A stretch of DNA of 57,972 bases from an uncultured Clostridia bacterium (GTDB lineage: Bacteria > Bacillota > Clostridia > TANB77 > CAG-465): positions 1-57,972 of the forward strand of contig CANQYI010000006.1 in assembly GCA_947628005.1 (NCBI GenBank). The letters are read 5' to 3'. Of this stretch, positions 34,516 through 43,633 are shown piece after piece. The notes under the pieces were generated by a model. That model ran no database searches and was not told where the DNA came from. It worked only from the letters and a program-made list of their open reading frames with translations. The position numbers and the translations under genes are program-made. Within the stretch, counting starts at the first letter, position 1; the number at the start of each line of letters is the position of its first letter.

Positions 34516-35285
34516 TAAAATTTATAGTATTGTCTTTATTTCCTAATTTATTTGAAGAATTTAGAAATACTAGTATTATAAAAAATGCGACTATGAGCCA
34601 AAAAGTTTCAATTGAACTTGTTGATATAAGAGACTTTTCTACAGATAAACACAATAGAGTAGATTTTCCACCATTTGGTGGTGGGGCAGGTATGGTAATT
34701 TCTGCTGAACCACTTTCGAGAGCAATAGAATTTGCTTTTGAAAAATTATCAGAAGATAATAAAAATATAGAAGTTATTTATTTATCTCCTAGAGGAAGCG
34801 TTTTAAATTATGATAAAAGTTTAGAATTTGCTAATAGTAATTCAAATTATATATTGATATGTGGTCACTATGAAGGCATAGATGAAAGAATAATAGAAGA
34901 GTATGACGTTAAAGAAATATCAATTGGAGATTATGTACTAACTGGTGGTGAATTACCGGCGATGGTGCTAATGGATTCCATTATAAGACTCATACCTGGA
35001 GTAATATCAAAAGATTCTTTGCTTGAAGAATCACATACAAATTTTTTACTAGAATATCCACAGTATACAAAACCGTTATATTTTAAGTCAAAAAAAGTAC
35101 CAGATGTCTTAACAACAGGACATCATAAGAATATTAATGATTATAGAGAAACAGAAGCTATTAAAATAACTTTAAAAAATAGACCTGATTTGATTCAAGA
35201 TGCACTAGATAGTAAAAAGCTATCAAAAGAACTATTAAAAAAAATAATTGATATTAAAGGAGGCGAAAATAATGGACATAATTAA
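34512..35285 (+). CDS. trmD: tRNA (guanine-37-N1)-methyltransferase TrmD
   Basis: Methylates G37 of tRNAs with S-adenosylmethionine to prevent frameshifts. 257 residues. SPOUT-fold knot motifs are present: [17 protein letters not shown] (about 55), [10 protein letters not shown] (about 118) and [16 protein letters not shown] (about 137). Its end contains the rplS ribosome site (GGAGGC). Confidence 0.97.
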   Translation: MIKFIVLSLFPNLFEEFRNTSIIKNATMSQKVSIELVDIRDFSTDKHNRVDFPPFGGGAGMVISAEPLSRAIEFAFEKLSEDNKNIEVIYLSPRGSVLNYDKSLEFANSNSNYILICGHYEGIDERIIEEYDVKEISIGDYVLTGGELPAMVLMDSIIRLIPGVISKDSLLEESHTNFLLEYPQYTKPLYFKSKKVPDVLTTGHHKNINDYRETEAIKITLKNRPDLIQDALDSKKLSKELLKKIIDIKGGENNGHN

Positions 35286-35610
35286 ATCTATAGAAAAAGA
35301 TTATATAAAAGAAGAAAAACCTACATATAGTATTGGTGATACAGTAAATGTACACGTTAAAATTAAAGAAGGAAACAGAGAAAGAATTCAGATATTTACA
35401 GGTACTGTTATAAAAGAACAAAACTCTGGACTTAATAAAACTTTTACAGTAAGAAAGATATCTAATGGTGTTGGTGTGGAAAGAACATTTCCAGTAAATT
35501 CACCAAAAATAGAAAAAATTGAAGTTGTAAGAGAAGGTAAAGTTAGACGTGCTAAATTATACTATTTAAGAGATAGAGTAGGAAAAGCAGCTAAGACAAA
35601 GGAAAAATAA
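35272..35610 (+). CDS. rplS: 50S ribosomal protein L19
   Basis: 112 residues from ATG at 35272 ([19 protein letters not shown]), 6 bases after GGAGGC inside trmD; the upstream in-frame ATG at 35248 has no ribosome site. Motifs [34 protein letters not shown] and [18 protein letters not shown] are diagnostic. Last gene before a strong terminator. Confidence 0.96.
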   Translation: MDIIKSIEKDYIKEEKPTYSIGDTVNVHVKIKEGNRERIQIFTGTVIKEQNSGLNKTFTVRKISNGVGVERTFPVNSPKIEKIEVVREGKVRRAKLYYLRDRVGKAAKTKEK

Positions 35611-35637
35611 AAAAAACCGCAAATAGCGGTTTTTTTA
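35611..35637. terminator. Bidirectional terminator after rplS
   Basis: 10-bp stem AAAAAACCGC (35611-35620) with GCGGTTTTTT (35626-35635), loop AAATA, T run on both strands. It separates rplS from the convergent gene at 35661. Confidence 0.9.
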
Positions 35638-35660
35638 TTTGTGTATTATTCATTGTTATA

Positions 35661-37316
35661 TTATTCATATTCATAATATTGATCGGCAGAAATTAAATCT
35701 TTACCACAAATTAATTCATATATTTTCTTATGGACACTATTTGAAAGATCAAGGTGCAATTTAATTGCATTGACTATATAATTGAAATTAATAGATTTTA
35801 CTTCTCGATAATTTATATCAAATCTTATATTTATATAGTTAATCCAAATCGATATAGTGCAATAATGTACATTTACATCAATTTTAAGTAATTTTATAAA
35901 AGTATTAGTATCACTTTTTATTCCAAATACAATGTTTTTATGATTAAAGAGCATATTATTTAAAGATAAAAATGGAAGTTTTTTAAATAAACCAACATCC
36001 TTTTTTGACATCCAATTACTATCACGCGAGTATATAGAAATAACACTATTAAATATTTTTTTGCTCACATTATCTAAAGCTAAGTCACATATATTAAAAT
36101 CATTTGAAACCATTATTACAAATTTTTTATATGGAATTAATTTATATGAATTAAATTCATATATGTACGTAGGATAGCTAAATTCATTCTTTTGGAATTT
36201 TATCGCATTTTTAAAGTTTACGTCTGCATCATCTAAAGGTATTTTTCCAATATCATTTATATAAATAAATTTTGAAGTAATAAATGCTTCAGAGTTAATC
36301 GATTTCAACAGAATTATTTTCTTATTGCTAATGTATTGAATAGTTTTTTTATCACCTGAAAAATTTAAAATATAAGATGATGTGGTATAAATTTTATCTG
36401 GTGAAGACCGACCTTTAGGGGTAATAAAGCTAGTGCCGTCATCAAACTTGAAAATGTATGAATTCTTACCAAATAGTGAAGAAAAATTAAATATAATTTC
36501 TTCGTCTAGTGGCTCATAAGATACGAGGTGTGAACCAATCTTATTAAATCTTGTATCATAAAAATACAGATTTTTAACGGCCTTTCTTTCCAATATTAAG
36601 TAGAGTTTATTATCTGATTCTAACAAAGAAAAACTATTAAAACTCATAGGACTTAAGAAAGTATAACAATTCATAGACATTGAAATATAATTTATATTTT
36701 TGTTATTGAAAGTTAATATAGGTATGGTATCTATTATACCTACATTTAGAACGCAAAGTTTAGTAATTCTTTCATATATTTTAAAATCAGTACTGAAGTC
36801 ATTTACATCAAAAAGGGTCATATTATCTTTATAATAGAAGCATATAAGACTAGTTTCCTTCATAAAGGATGAACTTTTTCCTACAAGAATTATTTCTTGT
36901 GGGCAGTTAACGAATTTGCTCATTTTAATAGTGTATTCTTGTATACCAGGAAGGTATTTAAAACCTAATATAGCAAATCTATTTTTCTTAGATTTAACTA
37001 AAAAATAATTACACATCTCAGAAACATATAGTAAATACAGACCACAAATTTCTTCGCTAATGTGAATGCTGTTGTTTTCTAAATTAATGGTTGAATCATG
37101 TTGAAAAATTACAGATGAATAACCATTTTGGTTAGTAGCTATATAATATGAATTAATCATTGAAAAATTAATAGAATTACAGTTTATTTGGGTTATACCA
37201 ACTGCTTTATCAAAAATAAATTGACCAGATTTTAGATTGTTGATATCAAAATAACTAATTTTCCGATTATTTGACATATCGGCACAGTTAAATGTAAGTA
37301 CTCCAAGTTTATCCAT
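35661..37316 (-). CDS. Large hypothetical cytoplasmic protein, beta-rich
   Basis: I do not recognise this 551-residue protein. The start is ATG at 37316 (MDKLGVLTFNCADMSNNRK), 8 bases after AAGGAGG; the longer frame from 37367 would begin at the -10 box. There is no signal peptide and no convincing membrane helix. The sequence is rich in Phe, Ile, Asn and Ser, with short repeating beta-strand-like units (IKFQKNEFSYPTYIYEFNS and similar), which could fit a beta-propeller, but no clear blade motif is seen. The C-terminus is more helical (VNAIKLHLDLSNSVHKKIYEL). It has its own strong promoter and terminator and stands alone. Confidence 0.7.
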   Translation of the reverse strand: MDKLGVLTFNCADMSNNRKISYFDINNLKSGQFIFDKAVGITQINCNSINFSMINSYYIATNQNGYSSVIFQHDSTINLENNSIHISEEICGLYLLYVSEMCNYFLVKSKKNRFAILGFKYLPGIQEYTIKMSKFVNCPQEIILVGKSSSFMKETSLICFYYKDNMTLFDVNDFSTDFKIYERITKLCVLNVGIIDTIPILTFNNKNINYISMSMNCYTFLSPMSFNSFSLLESDNKLYLILERKAVKNLYFYDTRFNKIGSHLVSYEPLDEEIIFNFSSLFGKNSYIFKFDDGTSFITPKGRSSPDKIYTTSSYILNFSGDKKTIQYISNKKIILLKSINSEAFITSKFIYINDIGKIPLDDADVNFKNAIKFQKNEFSYPTYIYEFNSYKLIPYKKFVIMVSNDFNICDLALDNVSKKIFNSVISIYSRDSNWMSKKDVGLFKKLPFLSLNNMLFNHKNIVFGIKSDTNTFIKLLKIDVNVHYCTISIWINYINIRFDINYREVKSINFNYIVNAIKLHLDLSNSVHKKIYELICGKDLISADQYYEYE

Positions 37317-37365
37317 GTCGTTTTCCTCCTTAATAGTTATAAGAAATAAAGTTAATAGTGAGAAC

Positions 37366-37394
37366 ATTTTAGCACATTATAAGATAAAAGTCAA
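37366..37394 (-). promoter_or_regulatory. Promoter of the 35661-37316 gene
   Basis: Minus strand TTGACT (37394-37389), 17-base spacer, TAAAAT (37371-37366). It fixes the gene start downstream of 37366. Confidence 0.7.
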
Positions 37395-37411
37395 AAAGTT
37401 TATTAAAAGTG

Positions 37412-37440
37412 TTGAAAAAACTTTTATTTTAATATAAAAT
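37412..37440 (+). promoter_or_regulatory. Promoter of the 37459 gene
   Basis: TTGAAA (37412-37417), 17-base spacer, TAAAAT (37435-37440). Back to back with the minus-strand promoter 18 bases away. Confidence 0.6.
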
Positions 37441-37458
37441 ATTTTTGAGGTTAGTATT

Positions 37459-38346
37459 ATGAAAGAACAAAAGAAAAGTAATAGAAAATCAGTTATATCT
37501 ATGGGATTAATTATACTTGTAGGAATATTTGTATTTTTACTTATAATTTTTGTATGTGTAAAGTTAGATATAATAAATTTGAATGATGTTATAAAAGTTG
37601 AAACTAAAGAAAAACAAGAAAATGTAACGGATGGAGAAATTTTAGGCGTAAGTAATATAGTAAATGTATCTTCTTACGTTTTTAATGCTAAAAAAGAAGG
37701 AAATACTACTGGTTATTTTACAAATTTAACAAATTCAAGCAATAAACAATCTTACGTAAGTTTAGTTTTAGAAGAAGATAAACTTTTAGGATTTAATGCA
37801 AGTACTTTAAATAAGTTTATTATAACTGTATTTGATACAGAGATTTTAGAAACTTTTACAGGAATATATGAAAAAGATGGAGATAATATAGTTCTAAAAT
37901 TTATGACAAATATGTATAATAATTATGAATTGCCAAAAGATATTAAGATATTTTTAGATCAAGATCAAGCAATACTTGACGGAAATAAACTAACTAAGGT
38001 AGAAAATATTACTAAAGCATATAGTAATGATACACTGTCAGCTTTGCCAGGCGTATTTGGTACTTCAAATATAAATTTTGCTTCAGTATTATTTGTTAAA
38101 GATGATTTATCTGATTTTGGAGTAGCAAGCCAAACAAAATTTTTAATAACTGGATTTAATGTAGATAATTGGGACTTTTATGTTGGTGAAGCTTATGAAA
38201 ATGATGCAGTAATAGATTTAAAAATGAAAAATTATGGACTAAATGATCTAAATGATATTATGCCAAAAGAGGCTAAAGCAAGTATCAATAGTGAAGGAAT
38301 AGTAATTGATAATATTCAGTTTAAAGAAACAATAAAAAGCAAGTAA
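37459..38346 (+). CDS. Membrane-anchored hypothetical protein with internal duplication
   Basis: 295 residues. A basic N-terminus is followed by one transmembrane helix (about 15-37), so the rest should face outward as an anchored or secreted domain. The outer part seems duplicated: residues about 85-170 (SYVSLVLEEDKLLGFNASTLNKFIITVF...) resemble about 200-280 (NFASVLFVKDDLSDFGVASQTKFLITGF...), with the same order of strands and a matching LPKDIKIFL / MPKEAKASI end. No known family is recognised. A terminator overlaps its end and it is convergent to the glycosyltransferase pair. It may be linked to the envelope locus next door, but that is only position. Confidence 0.7.
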   Translation: MKEQKKSNRKSVISMGLIILVGIFVFLLIIFVCVKLDIINLNDVIKVETKEKQENVTDGEILGVSNIVNVSSYVFNAKKEGNTTGYFTNLTNSSNKQSYVSLVLEEDKLLGFNASTLNKFIITVFDTEILETFTGIYEKDGDNIVLKFMTNMYNNYELPKDIKIFLDQDQAILDGNKLTKVENITKAYSNDTLSALPGVFGTSNINFASVLFVKDDLSDFGVASQTKFLITGFNVDNWDFYVGEAYENDAVIDLKMKNYGLNDLNDIMPKEAKASINSEGIVIDNIQFKETIKSK

Positions 38347-38358
38347 TACTTGCTTTTT
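38334..38358. terminator. Bidirectional terminator between 37459 gene and glycosyltransferases
   Basis: 11-bp stem AAAAAGCAAGT (38334-38344) with ACTTGCTTTTT (38348-38358), 3-base loop (opening to 5 or more in solution). It overlaps the plus-strand stop and reaches the minus-strand stop. Confidence 0.8.
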
Positions 38359-39409
38359 ATTGCTTTTTCATTAATTTTAAAATATTTTTTTTCATAGTAT
38401 AAAGTTTATCTTTAAATTTTATTTTTTTATTGTATGTACTAATTGTCTTAGAAATATTTTCATATTCATTATTTTTTATTTGATCAAGAAGTTTTTCTAA
38501 CTTTATATTGTGCATATGTTCAAGTACATATTTATTTGTAAACAAATCATTACCTATATCATTTAATAGTTCACAAATTTCTTTTATAAGAGGCATTCTT
38601 GTCTCATCATGTATATCGTTTATAGGGTACAATAGTAATACTAACATCTGTTGAATGTACAAAGTTCCTTTTAACTCTTCTTGGTACTCTTCACTTAATT
38701 CCTTTGCTCTCTCAATGCATAGTTTAGATGTTTTAAAAGTTGAAAATCTCTTATTGCTGAAAGTGCTATTTTGTATAGAGCCAGCCCTTTGAACATACTT
38801 ATAATATGGTTTATTTATTTTTAAAATTTTATTTGCTCTTCCTAGCAAAATAGGAGTAACTGCAACATCTTCATTGTTTAAGCCTACAGGATAGTCAATT
38901 CCATCGAATAATTCTCTCTTTGCCATCTTATTCCAAGATGCTGCCATTAAAGATGTATCTATTGCTTTAAAAAAATCATTTGGTCTACTATCATTGGTAC
39001 AATTACTAATTATTTTGTGCCCATCACTTTCATACACTAATTCTACATCACAATAGACAACATCAGCATCTTCTTTAATAGCAAGGTTAAGCATGTCTTT
39101 GTGCATATTTTCATCTACATAATCATCAGAATCCACAAATGTAATATATTTACCGTGAGCTTTTGATAAGCCATAATTTTTAGTGTGGGATAGACCACCG
39201 TTTTCTTTTTTGTAATAAGCTATTATATCTTTATATTTTTGAACAAATTCTAATATAATTGTTTCTGAATTATCTTTTGTTCCGTCATTAATTATTATAA
39301 CTTCTGTATTATCTGGTAAATTTTTAAAGACAGAATCTAAACATTTACGTATATATTTTTCTACCCCATATACAGGTATTATAATTGATAAATCAATGCT
39401 ATTTTGCAT
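38357..39409 (-). CDS. Family 2 glycosyltransferase
   Basis: 350 residues. GT-A fold: LSIIIPVYGVEKYIRKCLDS (about 7-26), INDGTKDNS, the acceptor-side KENGGLSHTKNYG, and the metal-binding SDDYVDENM (DD pair, about 98). The C-terminal third is helical, with YVQRAGSIQNSTFS. It is a close relative of the N-terminal half of the 654-residue protein at 47136-49100 (same YVQR-GSIQNS motif). Its start overlaps the end of the upstream glycosyltransferase by 11 bases. Cytoplasmic, likely extends an envelope glycan; sugar unknown. Confidence 0.9.
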   Translation of the reverse strand: MQNSIDLSIIIPVYGVEKYIRKCLDSVFKNLPDNTEVIIINDGTKDNSETIILEFVQKYKDIIAYYKKENGGLSHTKNYGLSKAHGKYITFVDSDDYVDENMHKDMLNLAIKEDADVVYCDVELVYESDGHKIISNCTNDSRPNDFFKAIDTSLMAASWNKMAKRELFDGIDYPVGLNNEDVAVTPILLGRANKILKINKPYYKYVQRAGSIQNSTFSNKRFSTFKTSKLCIERAKELSEEYQEELKGTLYIQQMLVLLLYPINDIHDETRMPLIKEICELLNDIGNDLFTNKYVLEHMHNIKLEKLLDQIKNNEYENISKTISTYNKKIKFKDKLYTMKKNILKLMKKQ

Positions 39410-40337
39410 GTAGTCTCTCCTTTACACCATTTCTTCTTTTTAATACTTTTTCTCTAGTCTCATCTGATAATTGTACACGTGACATTATATCATCTTGCAT
39501 TTTTACTATTTCATCATATTCTTTTTGACCAGATGTAGTTAAAGTTATAGATTTTGATTGCATTCTATGATAATTAAGCGAATCTCTAAAATAAGCTACT
39601 TTACCATTTTCAATAACTTTGCTATAAAAATACCAATCTCCTGCAAGTCTATAAGTTTGAGATTCTTTTAACCAATTTTTATAATCTAGGCCATCATATT
39701 TTTTAAATACAACACTAGAAGCATTAGCTATGGTATTATTTATACACATAGTCGAAGTTAGTTCTTCTTTTCCAGTAATTATATAGTTGTTATTCCATTT
39801 ACCAGTATTAAATATATCAATCCATTCACGTAGGTCTTTCATTAAAATTATATTATTTTCGTCCATCGTTAAAGATTCGCAATATGAAAGTACTGTATCT
39901 TGATCATCGAATCCTTTAATAACTGTTTCTAAAAAGTTATTTGCACATGAATCATCTGCTTCACATATCCAAAGATAATCCCCACTAGATTCCTCAAAAG
40001 CTCTTTGCCATCCACAAAAAACGTTACCGCTATTTTTTTCATTTTTTATAAATTTTACTTTTAAATTAGGGTATTGATTTTTAATTTTTTCTACTTTTTT
40101 TGATATTATATTAACACTATTATCAGTTGAACAATCATCTATTATTACTAATTCATAAATTGGATAAGTTTGAAGTAAAATAGAATCTATTCTTTCAATA
40201 ATATAGTTTTCGTAATTGTAATTTGGTATAACGGCAGAAACCTTTTTAGGATTTTCTATATCTAACTTCCTACCATTTTCTTTATATATATTTATTTTTT
40301 CTTTTCCTATATTTTTTATTCTATCTATTATATGCAT
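39399..40337 (-). CDS. Family 2 glycosyltransferase
   Basis: 312 residues. VSAVIPNYNYENYIIERIDS (about 33-52), IDDCSTDNS, KNSGNVFCGW and the donor/metal motif CEADDSCANNF. The C-terminal part has NTIANASSVVFKK and AGDWYFYSKVIENGKVAYF. It is homologous to the C-terminal half of the protein at 47136-49100. First gene of a two-gene minus operon, divergent from the main polysaccharide operon with back-to-back promoters. Confidence 0.9.
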   Translation of the reverse strand: MHIIDRIKNIGKEKINIYKENGRKLDIENPKKVSAVIPNYNYENYIIERIDSILLQTYPIYELVIIDDCSTDNSVNIISKKVEKIKNQYPNLKVKFIKNEKNSGNVFCGWQRAFEESSGDYLWICEADDSCANNFLETVIKGFDDQDTVLSYCESLTMDENNIILMKDLREWIDIFNTGKWNNNYIITGKEELTSTMCINNTIANASSVVFKKYDGLDYKNWLKESQTYRLAGDWYFYSKVIENGKVAYFRDSLNYHRMQSKSITLTTSGQKEYDEIVKMQDDIMSRVQLSDETREKVLKRRNGVKERLHAK

Positions 40338-40363
40338 AAAATATAATCCTCCTATATTTTTTC

Positions 40364-40392
40364 ATTATATCATATAGGATAATAATTGTAAA
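40364..40392 (-). promoter_or_regulatory. Promoter of the minus-strand glycosyltransferase pair
   Basis: Minus strand TTTACA (40392-40387), 17-base spacer, TATAAT (40369-40364). Confidence 0.7.
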
Positions 40393-40428
40393 TTATAATG
40401 ATTTATTTTTTATTTAATGCTTATTTTA

Positions 40429-40457
40429 TTGAAATTTGATAGTATTAATGATATAAT
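40429..40457 (+). promoter_or_regulatory. Promoter of the polysaccharide operon
   Basis: TTGAAA (40429-40434), 17-base spacer, TATAAT (40452-40457), 27 bases before the permease ATG. No other clear promoter is seen before 54664. Confidence 0.8.
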
Positions 40458-40484
40458 CTTTTCATACAAAATGAGGAGATGTGA

Positions 40485-41279
40485 ATGGAATTTATTAAAG
40501 AAATAATTAAAAATAGAAAAATGATAATAAGACTTGGAAAAAGTGACTTTAAAAATAGATTTGCTGGAACTAGTCTTGGAGCTATATGGGGATTTATACA
40601 ACCATTCATTTTTATGGCAATGTATGTAATTGTATTTCAATATATTTTGAAAACTAAGAGTGCTGGAGACGACCCTTTTATAGTTTGGTATTTACCTGGT
40701 ATGGCAATGTGGACTTTCTTAAATGATGCTATACTCACAGCTAGTAGTTCAATAAGAACATATTCATATCTGGTTAAAAAAGTTGTTTTTCCAGTTGATA
40801 TAATACCTGTTATATCTTTATCTTCATCAAGTATAATCGGAATATTTTTATTTTTAGTTGCAGCAGTAGTATGTGCAGCATTTGGATATATAGGTAATTT
40901 TTTACAAGTAATTTATATGGCTTTATGTGCAATAATTTTTATTGTGGCTATTTCTAGATTAACTTCTGCACTAGCTACACTTATACCAGATGTTGTACAA
41001 TTACTTAGTGTAATAATGCAACTGTTTTTCTGGCTTACACCAGTAATTTGGAATTTAAATATGTTAGGTGGTCATAATACTTTGCTAATTATTTCAAAAT
41101 GCTTGCCTTTTACATATCTTGTAACTGGACTTAGGGATTCTTTCATATTTAATTCTAATATTGTTACAGAGTCAAATGCTATATATACTATAGCGTTTTG
41201 GTGTATTACATTACTTATATTTATTTGGGGAAATGCAGTGTTCAAAAAATCTAAAAAGGACTTTCCTGATGTGTTATAA
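40485..41279 (+). CDS. ABC-2 polysaccharide export permease (Wzm/TagG-like)
   Basis: 264 residues with six membrane segments and an amphipathic N-terminal interface helix (IRLGKSDFKNRFAGTSLG), typical of polysaccharide exporters. The motif LGAIWGFIQPFIFMAMYVIV is the family signature. It pairs with the ATPase encoded two genes downstream and should move a lipid-linked glycan across the membrane. First gene of the ten-gene operon; GAGGAG site. Confidence 0.93.
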   Translation: MEFIKEIIKNRKMIIRLGKSDFKNRFAGTSLGAIWGFIQPFIFMAMYVIVFQYILKTKSAGDDPFIVWYLPGMAMWTFLNDAILTASSSIRTYSYLVKKVVFPVDIIPVISLSSSSIIGIFLFLVAAVVCAAFGYIGNFLQVIYMALCAIIFIVAISRLTSALATLIPDVVQLLSVIMQLFFWLTPVIWNLNMLGGHNTLLIISKCLPFTYLVTGLRDSFIFNSNIVTESNAIYTIAFWCITLLIFIWGNAVFKKSKKDFPDVL

Positions 41280-41290
41280 AGGAGGCTTCT

Positions 41291-42262
41291 ATGGACAAGA
41301 AAGTAGATATACTTCTTGCTACATATAATGGCGAAAAATATTTAAGGGAGCAGCTTGATTCAATACTTGCTCAAGATTATAATGATTTTAATTTAATTAT
41401 TTCAGATGATTGTTCAACTGATTCTACTAGAAAGATATTAGAAGATTATGAAAAAAAAGATGATAGAATAAAAGTTATATATCAACAAAATAATATGGGG
41501 TCTAATAAAAACTTTGAATTTTTATTATCTCAAGTAAGTAGTAAGTATTATATGTTCTCAGATCAAGATGATGTTTGGAATAAAGATAAAGTAAAATTAA
41601 GTCTTGAAGCGATAGAAAAAAATGATTTAGACTTAGTTTATACGGATTTAGAAGTGGTAAATGAAGATTTAGTAACTGTAAATAAGTCATTTAATAAAAA
41701 AATGAAATTAATCAGAAAACAAAGAAAATTTAATGATTTTAGATTGGAGTACTTATATAACTGTGTAACTGGTTGCACAATGATTTGTAAATCTGAAAAT
41801 CTTAAATATATTTTACCATTTCCTGAAACAAAAAATATTTTACATGATTATTGGATAGCGTTAATAACTTCAATTAATGGAAAAATTTATTATTTAGATG
41901 TTCCAACTTTAAAGTATAGACAACATGTAAATAATCAAGTTGGAACAAGTAGATATACACAAAGATATAAAACGTTTGACGAAAAAAGAGATTATATTAT
42001 AGACTTAAAAATAGATAAATTTACGACTTATTTAGAAAGAAAAAATTGCTTTAATACTGAACTAAATGAATTAAGCAAACAGGGATTAAGCTATTTTCAA
42101 AGAGTTAAGAATGTAAGAAATATAAATTTTAAGGACTTAAATATTTATTTTAAAATATTTAAGTATGAAACTTTTTCATATAAGACCTTTTATTTTTTCT
42201 TTTACAATTTACCAATTCTATACAGAATAGGTTATAATATTTATCGTATATTTAAAAAATAA
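41291..42262 (+). CDS. Family 2 glycosyltransferase (rhamnosyltransferase-like)
   Basis: 323 residues. VDILLATYNGEKYLREQLDS (about 4-23), SDDCSTDST, NNMGSNKNFEFLL and FSDQDDVWNKDK (DQDD, about 94). This pattern is typical of alpha-rhamnosyltransferases of the RgpB type in streptococcal rhamnan loci, so rhamnose is a reasonable but unproven donor. No dTDP-rhamnose synthesis genes are in the window. It is inserted between the permease and ATPase genes. Confidence 0.88.
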   Translation: MDKKVDILLATYNGEKYLREQLDSILAQDYNDFNLIISDDCSTDSTRKILEDYEKKDDRIKVIYQQNNMGSNKNFEFLLSQVSSKYYMFSDQDDVWNKDKVKLSLEAIEKNDLDLVYTDLEVVNEDLVTVNKSFNKKMKLIRKQRKFNDFRLEYLYNCVTGCTMICKSENLKYILPFPETKNILHDYWIALITSINGKIYYLDVPTLKYRQHVNNQVGTSRYTQRYKTFDEKRDYIIDLKIDKFTTYLERKNCFNTELNELSKQGLSYFQRVKNVRNINFKDLNIYFKIFKYETFSYKTFYFFFYNLPILYRIGYNIYRIFKK

Positions 42263-42277
42263 GGATGTGCTAATTTA

Positions 42278-43612
42278 ATGAGTAAAGATAATGATAATGT
42301 AATAGTTGTCGAAAATTTAGTTAAGGAATATAAAATGTTTAATAGTAAAAAAGATAGACTATTAGAAAGTTTGATTCCAAAATATAAAAAGCATGGTACT
42401 TTTAGGGCTATGAATGATGTATCATTTACTGTAAAAAAAGGCGAAATATTGGGAGTACTTGGTAAGAATGGTGCTGGTAAATCAACACTATTAAAGATGA
42501 TTACAGGAGTTGTAACACCAACTAGTGGTAGCCTTAAAGTTAATGGTAAAATAAGTTCACTCTTAGAACTAGGAGCTGCCTTTAATCCAGAACTTACCGG
42601 ATATGAAAATATATATCAACATGGTCAAGTAATGGGATTAACAGATGCCGAAATAAAAGAAAAAGAAAATGAAATTATAGAGTTTGCAGATATAGGTGAA
42701 CATCTAAGTCAGCCTGTAAAAACTTATTCTTCAGGTATGTTTGCAAGACTTGCATTTGCATGTGCAATTAATGTAGAACCAGATATATTGATAGTAGATG
42801 AAGTTCTATCTGTTGGTGATATGGCATTCCAATTAAAATGCTTTAAAAAATTTGATGAATTCAAGAAAAAAGGGAAGACTATATTGTTTGTTACTCACAA
42901 CATTTCTGATATTTTAAGAAATTGTACTAGAACAATAATAATTGATGCAGGTACTAAAATATTTGATGGAAGTGTTAAAGATGGAGTAGAACTCTATAAA
43001 AAAATTATAGTTGGTTTAAATCCAACGGAAATAAGAAAACAAAATAAAATTGAAAAAGAGGCTGAAAAACTGACAGAAGATACACAGTTAAAAGATAGTC
43101 AATTTAGAATTATAGATGATCCCGACAATGAAACTTGGAAAGAGCACATGATTCAAAATGATAAACTTATAACTTATGGAAATGGAAAAGCTGAAGTTTT
43201 TGATTATGGTATTTTTGATGATAAAGGAAACTATATTTCCTCAATTGAAAATGATAAGACAGTGTACTTAAAGTCTAGAATAAAGTTTAATGATGATGTA
43301 GACTCTCCAGTATTTACAATGACAATAAAGGATTTTAAAGGGTTAGAAATGTGTGGAACAAATACACTCATTGAAAATATAGACACAGGAAACTGCAAAA
43401 AGGGAGATATTGTAGAGGTAACATTTAAACAGAGAATAAATCTTGGACCAGGAAAATATACTTTGTCATTTAGCTGTACTCATATAAATACAAATGGTGA
43501 ACTTGAAGTTTTAAATAGAAAATATGACGCTCTGCTAGTTGAAATATTATCTACTAAGGAAGTAGTAGGCTTTATAAGACTAGATTCTGAAATTTCATGT
43601 TCAAAAAAATAA
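42278..43612 (+). CDS. ABC exporter ATPase with C-terminal Wzt-type substrate domain
   Basis: 444 residues. The N-terminal ATPase has Walker A LGKNGAGKSTLLKM (about 65), signature YSSGMFARLAFA (about 151) and Walker B ILIVDEVLSVGD (about 170). The C-terminal 160 residues (about 285-444) form a beta-rich Wzt_C-like domain (GNGKAEVFDYGIFDDKGNYI, SRIKFNDDVDSP, INLGPGKYTLSFSC). In E. coli O8/O9a that domain recognises the capped non-reducing end of the finished chain. It is followed by a WbdD-like protein, which could make that cap. Confidence 0.92.
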   Translation: MSKDNDNVIVVENLVKEYKMFNSKKDRLLESLIPKYKKHGTFRAMNDVSFTVKKGEILGVLGKNGAGKSTLLKMITGVVTPTSGSLKVNGKISSLLELGAAFNPELTGYENIYQHGQVMGLTDAEIKEKENEIIEFADIGEHLSQPVKTYSSGMFARLAFACAINVEPDILIVDEVLSVGDMAFQLKCFKKFDEFKKKGKTILFVTHNISDILRNCTRTIIIDAGTKIFDGSVKDGVELYKKIIVGLNPTEIRKQNKIEKEAEKLTEDTQLKDSQFRIIDDPDNETWKEHMIQNDKLITYGNGKAEVFDYGIFDDKGNYISSIENDKTVYLKSRIKFNDDVDSPVFTMTIKDFKGLEMCGTNTLIENIDTGNCKKGDIVEVTFKQRINLGPGKYTLSFSCTHINTNGELEVLNRKYDALLVEILSTKEVVGFIRLDSEISCSKK

Positions 43613-43633
43613 AAATTATTTGGGAGGTATTTT

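Noticed and set aside
34825-34860. AT-rich simple repeats such as runs of AATA/TATA in many genes
   Set aside because: They follow from base composition and codon use and show no unit structure.
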